The notes under the pieces: generated by a model
The model's database searches: none
The model's input: the letters and a program-made list of their open reading frames with translations, nothing else
What the model was told of the DNA's origin: nothing
Part shown: positions 8,336 to 15,580 of the stretch, piece after piece
Layout: each line of letters starts with the position of its first letter
How positions within the stretch are numbered: position 1 is the stretch's first letter
Origin: Sphaerochaetaceae bacterium
Lineage (GTDB): Bacteria; Spirochaetota; Spirochaetia; Sphaerochaetales; Sphaerochaetaceae
DNA length: 31,519 bases
NCBI GenBank assembly: GCA_016302165.1
Contig: JAEDOD010000010.1
Coordinates: 1 to 31,519, forward strand
Direction of reading: 5' to 3'
Translations under genes and position numbers: made by a program

Positions 8336-8345
8336 AGAGTACTCT
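8336..8345. repeat. Perfect 10-bp palindrome in the Lnb-like/recO divergent region
   Basis: AGAGTACTCT is perfectly self-complementary and lies 20 bases upstream of the Lnb-like start codon, where its promoter would be expected. It may be a dimeric regulator site. A short palindrome can also arise by chance. Confidence 0.25.
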
Positions 8346-8390
8346 CTTCCACTCTCCTTGCCCTTTGCCTTTATTCAAAGAATGGAATTG

Positions 8391-8406
8391 TGCTAGATTA
8401 TATATG
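8391..8406 (+). promoter_or_regulatory. Extended -10 element directly ahead of recO
   Basis: TGC-TAGATT (8391-8399) is an extended -10. Only six bases (ATATAT) separate it from the GTG start of recO at 8406. Transcription would begin at or next to the start codon, and there is no Shine-Dalgarno sequence, so the recO-recJ message may be leaderless. The -35 (TTATTC, 8371-8376) is poor. Confidence 0.4.
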
Positions 8407-9137
8407 TGGAAAGAGACTTCAAGACTTTGGGGATTGTCCTGGGAAAAAGAAATGTAAAGGATAACGACGTAATCCTATCTCTCTTGACCCCGGATAGGGG
8501 AATCCTCTCTGTCTACGTCTATGGGGTAAGGAAGAGCGCCCGGGCTGTAAGGGCGTCCCTTTTTACGGAAGGAAACTTCTCCCTTAATAAAAGAAGTGAG
8601 AATGGAAAGGTCACTTTGGTAGACATCGATCCATTGTCATTCCATGAGGGAGTGTCCCAATCTCTTGAAAGAATGGGATGGGCAAATCTTTTCTCGGAGA
8701 TGGTACTGTCTGGAAAAAGCTCCGATGCTGCCATCTACAGCCTCTATACAGGGGCTCTGGATGCGCTGGAAAGCGAAGATGAAGACAAGGCGGCAATCTA
8801 TTTCATTTCCCGCTTCATGAGGTTTTCCGGCCTCTATGGAGATTGGAGAAGCTGCCCTGTGTGCCAGAAGAAATATGGAGAGGATGAGGTTCTTGGCTTC
8901 TCTCTGGAAGCAGGAAACGCCGTTTGCCATGAGTGCGACGGAATGAATGGCACCTTGATCCTTCCTCCCTCTGCCAGGCGTTATGTGGCAAGGGTGTCCG
9001 AAAGCTCCATGGAGGAGGCCATGTCCTTCATCATCAGCAAGGATATGGTCCATAGGATTTCCAGATACCTTCTCCGGACTCTCCGCTACTCTTTCCCTGT
9101 ACACCTGAATTCCTTGGATTCAGGTCTGATAATGTAA
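8406..9137 (+). CDS. recO: DNA repair protein RecO
   Basis: A 243-residue RecO, which works with RecF and RecR to load RecA onto single-stranded DNA at gaps and anneals SSB-coated strands. The N-terminal OB-fold reads GIVLGKRNVKDNDVILSLLT, with the usual pattern of strand, polar turn and hydrophobic strand. The middle is helical. A C-terminal zinc finger is intact, with CPVC near residue 152 and CHEC near 177. The start is GTG at 8406. An in-frame TAG lies at 8394-8396 and no other plausible start follows, so this start is nearly forced even though it lacks a ribosome binding site. recJ begins 14 bases after the stop, so the two repair genes share a transcript. Confidence 0.92.
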   Translation: MERDFKTLGIVLGKRNVKDNDVILSLLTPDRGILSVYVYGVRKSARAVRASLFTEGNFSLNKRSENGKVTLVDIDPLSFHEGVSQSLERMGWANLFSEMVLSGKSSDAAIYSLYTGALDALESEDEDKAAIYFISRFMRFSGLYGDWRSCPVCQKKYGEDEVLGFSLEAGNAVCHECDGMNGTLILPPSARRYVARVSESSMEEAMSFIISKDMVHRISRYLLRTLRYSFPVHLNSLDSGLIM

Positions 9138-9151
9138 GGAAATGATGATAT

Positions 9152-11278
9152 ATGAAGATTAGGATCAAAAGCTGCGACTCAGCTAAGGCCAGGGCCTTGA
9201 ATGAGCGCTTCAAGCTTCCTCTCCTGGCGGCAACTGTCATGGCCAGAAGGAACATGGGGGAGGAGGATGTGGTATTCTCCCTTGAGAATGACATACTTTA
9301 TCAGCACAGTCCCTTTACGGTAGAGGACGTATACAGTGCTGTAGAACGGATTGAAGAGGCTCTTGACGAAGAGGAGAGGGGAGAGCAGGAGAAGATCCTC
9401 ATCTTTGGAGACAGGGATGTTGACGGTGTCACCAGTACAGCCATCATGATGCGTACCCTGAAGAAGCTTGGAGCGAAGAATGTATCCTACAGGCTTCCCC
9501 ATGGGGACGAAAGCTATGGAATCACAAAGGAAGGTGTAAAGGAGATACTGGAGGGTGGATACTCCCTTGTAATTACTGTAGATAACGGCATCTCCGCCCG
9601 GGAGGAGATCAAGGAGCTTATGATGAATGGTGTGGATGTAATCATCCTTGACCACCATATTCCTGGTGAGAAGCTTCCTCCTGCCACAGCAATCTTCGAT
9701 CCTAAGGTTGAAGGTTCAGGATATCCATTTCCACATCTGGCAGGATGTGCAGTAGCTGCAAAGCTATGCTGGGCCCTTCACTTTGCTTCCACGCCTCTCT
9801 GGAACTCAAGAGTCATACTTCTCCATGCAGAGCCGGGAAACGGCACCATCAGAGTAAGCGGGGCCAAGATGGAGAACATGATGGTGGTGGATACCTGCTC
9901 TGATGAGTTTCTGGAAGGGGAGAAGAACTCCCTTTCCAGGTCCAGGCTTCTGCCATTCCTTGCCTGCGGCCTACCTGTAATAGTACTGGATAAGGATACT
10001 GAGCTATCTCTTCTGAGAAGGGCCTTTGGTAATAACGTAGACATAGCACTGGAGGATTTCAGGCCTCAGCTTGATAGAATTATGCCTAAGACCCGGGGAA
10101 AGAGCCTGTTTGACCTGTCTCTAGTGTCCAGGTCTGCCCGCTACGTCACAGCAAACAAGGAGATGGAGACCTTGATTTCCCTCTTCAAGTCTGCTTCCAT
10201 CTATGCATTTCCAAGCTTGACTAAGGATTTTGAAGACATTCAGCAGCTTGAAGCCATAGGCACCATCTCAGACCTTATGCCTATGGTGGACGAGAACAGG
10301 ATAATTGTACGAAAGGGGCTTTCCCTGATGAGCAAGAAGCCTCTTCCCTGCCTGTCCTATCTCCTTGCAAAGCAGAATCTCATAGGAAAGCCTATCTCTG
10401 CGGTCAACGTATCATTCAAGATTTCTCCTGTGCTCAATGCCGCAGGAAGGATGGGGGAGCCTGAGACAGCTTTGGAGCTTCTCTTGACCGACGAGCCAGG
10501 AAAGATCGAGGACCTTACAGATAGGCTCCTTAGCCTTAACGCTGCCAGACAGCAGAATGAGGAGGATACCATGAAGATGGTCTCCTCCAAGGCAGAGGAT
10601 TCCTATATTGATAACGATGGAAAGATTGTCATCATCGATGACCCTTCAGTGCCTCGTGGGCTTACAGGAAGCATAGCTTCCCGTATTTCCAACGATAAGA
10701 GGATTCCTGTCATAGTCCTTGCCACCATGGATGGAAAGGTTTCAGGCAGCATGAGATGCCATGATCCATGGTCTGCCAGGGATTTCCTCTCTTCCTTCTC
10801 CCACCTTCTTGAAGACTATGGTGGACATAGGTTTGCTGCAGGCTTCAGGCTTGATGAAGAGAAGAAGGCCGAGTTCATAGCCAGGGTTGAGGAATATGTC
10901 AGGGAGATTCCCGAAGAAAGCGAAGAGAGCAGGGAGATTGAAGTTGATGCCCAGATCCCTAAGACTTTCATGAATGAAGAGCTATGGGAGATCCGTGAGC
11001 TCTTCGAACCCTTCGGCCAGGAGAATGAAGAGCTTCTCTTCTATATTCCTGACTGTGAGATTGTGGAGTCCTTCTCTGTGGGCGGTAATCCAAAGTATAT
11101 GAAGTTCACTATACGTTACGGGAATTCCCAGTGGCCTGCTGTCTGGTGGGATGCAAGGAATAATAATGAGTTCCACCCAGGGCGCCATGTATCTGTTGTC
11201 TTTACTCCTGAAACCAACTGGTGGAAGGGGGTAGGAAAAAGGCAGCTGGGCATAAGGGAAATGGAGCCTCTTCCATAA
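9152..11278 (+). CDS. recJ: Single-stranded-DNA-specific exonuclease RecJ with a large insertion
   Basis: A 708-residue RecJ, a 5'-3' single-strand exonuclease of recombination and mismatch repair. The DHH-family motifs are intact: IFGDRDVDG (84-92), TVDNGI (142-147), ILDHH (165-169), and the Gly/Asn-rich NAAGRMGEPETA (429-440). The DHHA1 motif GGHRFAAGF (557-565) and a C-terminal OB-fold starting at FEPFGQENEELLF (618-630) complete the enzyme. Oddity: between HLAGCAVAAKL (195-205) and EAIGTISDLMP (367-377) lie about 160 residues where E. coli RecJ has about 30-40. The extra segment is compact-looking and not low-complexity. A weak AGGA lies 11 bases before the ATG. Confidence 0.93.
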   Translation: MKIRIKSCDSAKARALNERFKLPLLAATVMARRNMGEEDVVFSLENDILYQHSPFTVEDVYSAVERIEEALDEEERGEQEKILIFGDRDVDGVTSTAIMMRTLKKLGAKNVSYRLPHGDESYGITKEGVKEILEGGYSLVITVDNGISAREEIKELMMNGVDVIILDHHIPGEKLPPATAIFDPKVEGSGYPFPHLAGCAVAAKLCWALHFASTPLWNSRVILLHAEPGNGTIRVSGAKMENMMVVDTCSDEFLEGEKNSLSRSRLLPFLACGLPVIVLDKDTELSLLRRAFGNNVDIALEDFRPQLDRIMPKTRGKSLFDLSLVSRSARYVTANKEMETLISLFKSASIYAFPSLTKDFEDIQQLEAIGTISDLMPMVDENRIIVRKGLSLMSKKPLPCLSYLLAKQNLIGKPISAVNVSFKISPVLNAAGRMGEPETALELLLTDEPGKIEDLTDRLLSLNAARQQNEEDTMKMVSSKAEDSYIDNDGKIVIIDDPSVPRGLTGSIASRISNDKRIPVIVLATMDGKVSGSMRCHDPWSARDFLSSFSHLLEDYGGHRFAAGFRLDEEKKAEFIARVEEYVREIPEESEESREIEVDAQIPKTFMNEELWEIRELFEPFGQENEELLFYIPDCEIVESFSVGGNPKYMKFTIRYGNSQWPAVWWDARNNNEFHPGRHVSVVFTPETNWWKGVGKRQLGIREMEPLP

Positions 11279-11281
11279 TCT

Positions 11282-11303
11282 GTTGTGGTTTACGCAACTT
11301 TTT
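11282..11303 (+). terminator. Rho-independent terminator of recO-recJ
   Basis: Stem GTTGTG (11282-11287) / CGCAAC (11293-11298), with one G-T wobble and loop GTTTA, followed by TTTTT. It starts four bases after the recJ stop. Confidence 0.6.
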
Positions 11304-11344
11304 GAAGAAAAACCTCCGATTACAACTATATTTTTAGAATAAAT

Positions 11345-11373
11345 TTGACATATGGCAAAAGTGGTGTGATACT
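11345..11373 (+). promoter_or_regulatory. Near-consensus promoter of the hydroxyacid dehydrogenase-Lrp pair
   Basis: Perfect -35 TTGACA (11345-11350), 17-base spacer, -10 GATACT (11368-11373) with TG two bases upstream (extended -10). The leader is about 36 bases and holds AAGGAG (11402-11407). This is one of the two strongest promoters in the window. Confidence 0.7.
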
Positions 11374-11415
11374 CTTCTCAAGAACACCCTACGGGGAGAT
11401 TAAGGAGAAATATTC

Positions 11416-12300
11416 ATGCTTATTCTTATTGCAGATGCATTTGACAAATCCCTTCCTGAAAAGCTCAGCATTTTTGGTGAAGTCACAACAGATATCGAAA
11501 GACTTGGAGAAGCTGATGTCGTGCTTATCAGAAGTAAGACTAAGGCTACAAAGGATTATATCGACAAGGCAAAGAACATGAAGCTTATCATCCGTGGTGG
11601 TGTGGGTATGGATAACATCGATATTCCTTACTGCAAGGAGAAGGGCATTGTTGCAACAAATACACCAAGATCCTCTGCCATCGCAGTTGCAGAGCTGGCT
11701 TTCTGTCTTATGCTCAGCACACCAAATAACCTTTGCTTCTATGACTCCACAATGAAGAATGGAGAGTGGGCCAAGAAGACAAAGAGACATGAGCTCTATG
11801 GAAAGACATTGTGTCTCCTTGGAATCGGAAACATTGCAAGAAAGGTTGCTGAAAGGGCCCATGCCTTCGGTATGAAGGTCGTTGCATACGATAAGTATGT
11901 AGAAAAGTCTGACCTGGCAGAGATGATGAGCCTTGAGGATGCTGTAAAGGAAGCAGACTACATCTCAATGCACCTTCCATATACTCCTGAAACAGACCAG
12001 ATGGTAAACAAGGACCTTATCTCCAAGATGAACAGAAAGCCTGTCATCATCAACACAGGACGTGGAAAGTGCGTCAACGAAAAGGATGTGGCTGAAGCTC
12101 TTGAAAATGGAGACATTTCCTGGTTCTGCACAGATGTCTACTCATCTGAGCCTCCTGTAAGGGAAGAGAATCCTCTCTTCGGATGCAAGAACGTTACATT
12201 CACTCCTCACGTAGGTGCAAACAGTGAAGAGAACCTTCTCAGAATCGGAGACGAAGTTATTGAGACCATCTCCAAGTATCATAAGGAAGGGCTGATCTGA
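11416..12300 (+). CDS. D-2-hydroxyacid dehydrogenase, phosphoglycerate dehydrogenase-like
   Basis: A 294-residue NAD-dependent D-2-hydroxyacid dehydrogenase of the SerA-like group. The substrate-binding part contains KLIIRGGVGMDNID and NTPRSSAIAVAELAFCLML. The Rossmann fold carries LLGIGNIARKVAERA (GxGxxA fingerprint), followed by VVAYDKY, where the acidic residue fits NAD preference over NADP. Catalytic residues are in place: Arg in INTGRGKCVNE, Glu in SSEPP and His in FTPHVG. There is no C-terminal ACT or ASB domain, so it is the short, unregulated form. 3-phosphoglycerate is the likely substrate (serine synthesis), but other 2-hydroxyacids are possible. An AAGGAG site lies eight bases upstream of the ATG. 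An Lrp/AsnC regulator follows 17 bases downstream, a frequent pairing for amino-acid genes. Confidence 0.88.
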   Translation: MLILIADAFDKSLPEKLSIFGEVTTDIERLGEADVVLIRSKTKATKDYIDKAKNMKLIIRGGVGMDNIDIPYCKEKGIVATNTPRSSAIAVAELAFCLMLSTPNNLCFYDSTMKNGEWAKKTKRHELYGKTLCLLGIGNIARKVAERAHAFGMKVVAYDKYVEKSDLAEMMSLEDAVKEADYISMHLPYTPETDQMVNKDLISKMNRKPVIINTGRGKCVNEKDVAEALENGDISWFCTDVYSSEPPVREENPLFGCKNVTFTPHVGANSEENLLRIGDEVIETISKYHKEGLI

Positions 12301-12317
12301 TTGACCAGGGGGGAAAG

Positions 12318-12773
12318 ATGGCAAAAAGAATTGATGATACCAATAAAGCCATAATCAGACTGCTCAGGGATGGCAGAAAGCCCTATTCCTTGATAGCTGA
12401 CGAACTGGGAATTACTGAGAATACTGTAAGAAGCAGGGCAAACAAGCTTCTTGAAGATGGAGTCTTGCGTATTACTGGTATGGTGGATCCAGAGAAGATT
12501 CCAGGACTTCAGGTGCTGTACATGGGAGTAAAGCTCTCAACCATGGAGCTTCCCAAGAAGGCAAAGGAGTTCATGGCCCTGAGAGGGGTGGTATCTGTCT
12601 CCATTGTTACAGGAAAGTATGACCTTATAGTGGAGCTGGTAATATCTGAAGATGAAGACCTTTCTCTTCTTCAGTTCTTCTCCCAGGAGCTTACCAAGCT
12701 TACGGAAGTCCAGGAAGTGGAGACTTGGGTTGTATACAAGTCCCATGAACTTCTGGTTCCTTATATCCTTTAG
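12318..12773 (+). CDS. Lrp/AsnC family transcriptional regulator
   Basis: A 151-residue Lrp/AsnC regulator. The N-terminal helix-turn-helix reads SLIADELGITENTVRSRANK, and the C-terminal ligand-binding RAM domain runs from about 65, with the typical VVSVSIVTGKYDLIVELVI segment around the ligand-contact turn. These proteins assemble as octamers, sense amino acids and often control neighbouring genes. The gene is probably co-transcribed with the dehydrogenase just upstream, and autoregulation of that promoter is a reasonable guess. A strong AGGGGGGAAAG site precedes the ATG. It ends at a strong terminator. Confidence 0.92.
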   Translation: MAKRIDDTNKAIIRLLRDGRKPYSLIADELGITENTVRSRANKLLEDGVLRITGMVDPEKIPGLQVLYMGVKLSTMELPKKAKEFMALRGVVSVSIVTGKYDLIVELVISEDEDLSLLQFFSQELTKLTEVQEVETWVVYKSHELLVPYIL

Positions 12774-12778
12774 TATCT

Positions 12779-12810
12779 TTGGCCCGGTCTCCGGGCCAAT
12801 ATCTTTCTTC
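12779..12810 (+). terminator. Rho-independent terminator of the Lrp gene
   Basis: Perfect 9-bp stem TTGGCCCGG (12779-12787) / CCGGGCCAA (12791-12799) with loop TCT, followed by TATCTTTCTTC. It lies five bases after the stop codon. The tail is interrupted, but the stem is very stable. Confidence 0.75.
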
Positions 12811-12814
12811 ATCC

Positions 12815-12930
12815 TTGACTTTGAATTGTTGCTTTATTATTGCTGGCATAGGAACTTTTTATCAGGTTCTTGGCATGGACTTCGTATCCGAGCTTCCCTT
12901 CCCTCCGATTCTCTGGAGGATCTTTTTTCA
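12815..12930 (+). ncRNA. Candidate small RNA with its own promoter and terminator
   Basis: A possible promoter (TTGACT 12815-12820, 17 bases, TATTGC 12838-12843) is followed about 60 bases later by a hairpin CCTCC (12902-12906) / GGAGG (12915-12919) and TCTTTTTT (12921-12928). That would give a transcript of about 80 nt. The -10 is weak and the stem has only five pairs. No known RNA family is recognised. Confidence 0.3.
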
Positions 12931-12985
12931 AATGTAGTTTAGATTTCTCCTTTGTCTGCAGTTCTGTGCATTGATAAGTGTTGCT

Positions 12986-13023
12986 CTGTGTCCCATGCCA
13001 TGATTAGATGGCTATGGAGACAG
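12986..13023. repeat. Long imperfect inverted repeat upstream of the flavoprotein gene
   Basis: The core arms CCATGCCAT (12993-13001) and ATGGCTATGG (13008-13017) pair around the loop GATTAG with one bulged T. They extend outward through CTGTGTCC and GGAGACAG with one or two mismatches, giving about 14 pairs. The element lies about 50 bases upstream of the -35, so it could be a structured RNA from an upstream start, or an operator. Confidence 0.5.
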
Positions 13024-13070
13024 GAACATTGGGAGGAGTATTCTCCATAAGGATTACAAAATTGTCCTTC

Positions 13071-13099
13071 TTCTACTAATGATGGTGCTATGATATAAT
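13071..13099 (+). promoter_or_regulatory. Promoter of the flavoprotein-acyltransferase run
   Basis: -35 TTCTAC (13071-13076), 17-base spacer, perfect -10 TATAAT (13094-13099). The leader is about 22 bases and contains AGAGGAG (13114-13120), seven bases before the ATG. Confidence 0.6.
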
Positions 13100-13127
13100 C
13101 TCATAAATTACCAAGAGGAGCATAGAC

Positions 13128-14108
13128 ATGGCAGATCTTGAAACCACATATCTTGGCCTTAAGCTTAAGAGCCCGGTCATTATAGCCGCCAGCCCCCTGA
13201 CACAAAACGTAGTGTCTCTCATGAAATGTGAAGAGGCAGGAGCAGGTGCAGTAGTACTCAAATCCATATTTGAGGAGCAGATAAATGAAGAAGTAAACGC
13301 TGAAGTGGAGGCAAATGACGAATATCTTAACTTCTCTTCCGCCCATAGCGTCTATCAACGTGCAGCAACAGATTTTCTTATTGAGAAATATATTAAGCTT
13401 CTTGCTTCAGCAAAGAAGGAGCTTCATATTCCTGTCATAGCATCCATATGCTGCAAGAGCCTTTCATCCTGGTCTGAATATGCAAAGAGATTCATTGAGA
13501 ATGGTGCTGATGCCATTGAGCTCAACTACTATCCTGTAACCTCAGACGCAAGGGTTGAAGGAAAGGTTGTGGATGAAGACTATAGAAAGTTTGTCGAATA
13601 TGCAAGAAAGAACATCTCTTGTCCTCTGGCTATCAAGATGGGTAGCAAGTATTCAGCCCTTGCCCATAAGATCAAGCTTATCGACAAGACAGGAATTGAA
13701 GGAGCTGTGCTATTCAACAGAACCTTCAGACCTGATGTGGATATTGAGAAGATGGCCATAGTGGGAGGAACTCCCACCACCAATGGCAGCGAATACGCAG
13801 ATAGCCTCAGGTGGACAGCTCTCATGAGCGGTGAAGTCAAGATGGATATCTGTGCCAACACTGGAATCCATTCCAGCGAAACAGCAATCAAGATGCTGCT
13901 TGCTGGTGCCAAGGCTGTAGAGATTGCATCCCTTCCGATCAAGGAAGGCTTCGGCTCCATTACCAGAATGAACAATGGAATCAAGGAATGGATGGAGAGG
14001 CATGGCTTTGAACATATTTCAGATTTCTGCGGCCATCTTGCCCAGGAATCCAATGAAGAGGGATACAAGTGGGAAAGGACCCAGTTCCTCAAGACAATAA
14101 ACAAATAG
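13128..14108 (+). CDS. Dihydroorotate dehydrogenase-like flavoprotein
   Basis: A 326-residue TIM-barrel flavoprotein of the dihydroorotate dehydrogenase superfamily. The N-terminal segment SPVIIAASPLTQN and the GAGAVVLKSIFEEQI stretch match strands 1-2 of the barrel with FMN contacts. LAIKMGS carries the conserved FMN-binding lysine, and the C-terminal NTGIHSSETAIKMLLAGAKAVEIAS is the phosphate-binding end. The usual N-x-S/T-C/S-P-N substrate/catalytic motif is replaced by ELNYYPVTSDA, and GxxLTNR-type residues are changed to LFNRTF. It is therefore probably not the pyrimidine enzyme PyrD but one of the DHOD-like proteins of unknown substrate. An AGGAG site and a good promoter precede it. The acyltransferase begins 10 bases downstream. 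Confidence 0.82.
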   Translation: MADLETTYLGLKLKSPVIIAASPLTQNVVSLMKCEEAGAGAVVLKSIFEEQINEEVNAEVEANDEYLNFSSAHSVYQRAATDFLIEKYIKLLASAKKELHIPVIASICCKSLSSWSEYAKRFIENGADAIELNYYPVTSDARVEGKVVDEDYRKFVEYARKNISCPLAIKMGSKYSALAHKIKLIDKTGIEGAVLFNRTFRPDVDIEKMAIVGGTPTTNGSEYADSLRWTALMSGEVKMDICANTGIHSSETAIKMLLAGAKAVEIASLPIKEGFGSITRMNNGIKEWMERHGFEHISDFCGHLAQESNEEGYKWERTQFLKTINK

Positions 14109-14118
14109 GACCAAGGCC

Positions 14119-15249
14119 ATGGACAGAAGTAAATACGATGATATCCAGCCATATTTTGGTGAAAAGTTTGAGGAAGGGAAGAAGCGTCTTCTATCTAGAA
14201 AGGAATTCATAGGAGCCTTTATCTACATGGTCAGCGGCGGAGACTTTTCCGCTGTAGCCACTATGACCAAGGCCATTGAAGACTCCATGGTGGATGTCCA
14301 CAGCTATGATGAATTCCAGCATAAGGTTACTGCCGGCTTCTTCATTCCTGCAATCATCAAGAACACAATGACAGGTTTCTCTGTGTCTGGAGGAGAAAAA
14401 CTTGATAAAGACAAGGGCTATCTCTTCATCTCCAACCATAGGGATATTATCCTGGACTGTACTCTTCTTGATTATGCACTGAAGATCAATGGTCTCCCTC
14501 TCTGCGAAATGGCAGTTGGAGACAACCTTATGGTGAACCAGCTGGTGGAAGACCTTTTCAGGATGAATGGTGGAATCATCATCAAGAGAAACCTACCAAT
14601 GAGGGAGAAGTATCTTGAGTCCATAAGGATCAGTGAATACTTTGTGGAGACTGTCAGCGAGGAGAACAAGTCCATCTGGGTGGCCCAGAAGTCTGGCAGA
14701 AGCAAGGATGGTATCGACAAGACCCAGCCAGCCATCATTAAGATGCTATACCTATCCAAGAAGAAGGAAGGCGTATCCTTCCCTGAACTTATCAGGAAGT
14801 GCAACATCGTTCCTGTAGCCATCAGCTATCAGTTCGACCCTAACGACATCAATAAGGGTAGGGAAGAGGTAACCAAGGAACACAACGAAGGTAAGTACGA
14901 GAAGAAGAAATATGAAGACCTTATTAGCATGGTCAAAGGTCTGAGGTGTCCAAAGGGAAAGGTTCATGTAGCAATTGGCGAGCCTCTTACAGGGGAGTAC
15001 AACACTCCAGAAGAGGTTGCAGAAGCCATAGATTCCCAGATCCATATGAACTACCGCCTATTCGACACCAACTATCTTGCCTACGATTATCTAGAGGGTG
15101 GTGACAGATTCAAGGACCTCTACAAGGACCTGAATAAGGATGAGTTCATCGGTAAGCTCTCCCATCTTTCTGATGACGTAAGGAAATTCGTCTTGAATAC
15201 TTATGCAAACCCAGTAAGGATGATGCTGGAGGCAAAGGCTAAGGAATGA
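14119..15249 (+). CDS. PlsC-type 1-acylglycerol-3-phosphate acyltransferase family protein
   Basis: A 376-residue LPLAT-superfamily acyltransferase, probably membrane-associated, that would transfer an acyl chain to a glycerophospholipid or related acceptor. The catalytic block reads YLFISNHRDIILD (about 93-105), where canonical enzymes have H-x4-D. Here the spacing from His is five to the second Asp and one to the first. The second block WVAQKSGRSKDG corresponds to the substrate-binding EGTRS motif, and NIVPVAISYQFDP to the fourth block. The C-terminal 130 residues are an extension seen in a longer subgroup, including Bacteroidetes proteins. It lies in the same run as the flavoprotein, and its stop codon overlaps the next gene's start by four bases (ATGA). 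Confidence 0.85.
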   Translation: MDRSKYDDIQPYFGEKFEEGKKRLLSRKEFIGAFIYMVSGGDFSAVATMTKAIEDSMVDVHSYDEFQHKVTAGFFIPAIIKNTMTGFSVSGGEKLDKDKGYLFISNHRDIILDCTLLDYALKINGLPLCEMAVGDNLMVNQLVEDLFRMNGGIIIKRNLPMREKYLESIRISEYFVETVSEENKSIWVAQKSGRSKDGIDKTQPAIIKMLYLSKKKEGVSFPELIRKCNIVPVAISYQFDPNDINKGREEVTKEHNEGKYEKKKYEDLISMVKGLRCPKGKVHVAIGEPLTGEYNTPEEVAEAIDSQIHMNYRLFDTNYLAYDYLEGGDRFKDLYKDLNKDEFIGKLSHLSDDVRKFVLNTYANPVRMMLEAKAKE

Positions 15250-15578
15250 AAAGATTCCTGCCCTTATTACTGATTCTTCTTATCCTATCCTGCTCCAGAT
15301 CCACCTTCCAGGTTTCCGGAGCAAGCTTTCAGCAAAATGAAGAGGGGATAAGAGTATTGGTATATACAGAGGATGAAGGGGAGGATGAAAGCTTCTCCTT
15401 TATCCTTACTTCTCCTGAGGGTGATCTCTCTTGGGAGGGAAAGCTTGATGGAAATAGGGGCTCCCTATATTCAGACTATCTTCTGATTACTCCTGGAGCC
15501 CAACTGCCTAAGGGAACATATTCCATCATAATCCATTCAAATACAGGTAGTGACGTAATAAAGGAGCTTGTGCTCTAG
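15246..15578 (+). CDS. Small lipoprotein of unknown function
   Basis: A 110-residue protein. A hydrophobic signal peptide (about 4-15) ends in the lipobox-like LILSC, so Cys16 would be lipidated after cleavage. The mature part is short and strand-rich, with an acidic TEDEGEDES stretch and a SPEGDLSWEGKL segment that looks like a beta-sandwich edge. I recognise no family. It is translationally coupled to the acyltransferase and ends two bases before the convergent mutL stop. Confidence 0.65.
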   Translation: MKRFLPLLLILLILSCSRSTFQVSGASFQQNEEGIRVLVYTEDEGEDESFSFILTSPEGDLSWEGKLDGNRGSLYSDYLLITPGAQLPKGTYSIIIHSNTGSDVIKELVL

Positions 15579-15580
15579 AT

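Larger units (their letters stand above)
12774..13127. other. 354-base non-coding stretch with hairpins
   Basis: The longest gap between genes here. It holds, in order, the Lrp gene terminator, a promoter-like element and a terminator-like hairpin that could bound a small RNA (about 12850-12930), a long imperfect hairpin (12986-13023), and the promoter of the flavoprotein gene. I see no open reading frame with a ribosome binding site, and no riboswitch class that I recognise. Confidence 0.6.

Noticed and set aside
12774..13127. Known riboswitch upstream of the flavoprotein gene
   Set aside because: I could not match the hairpins to any riboswitch core that I know.
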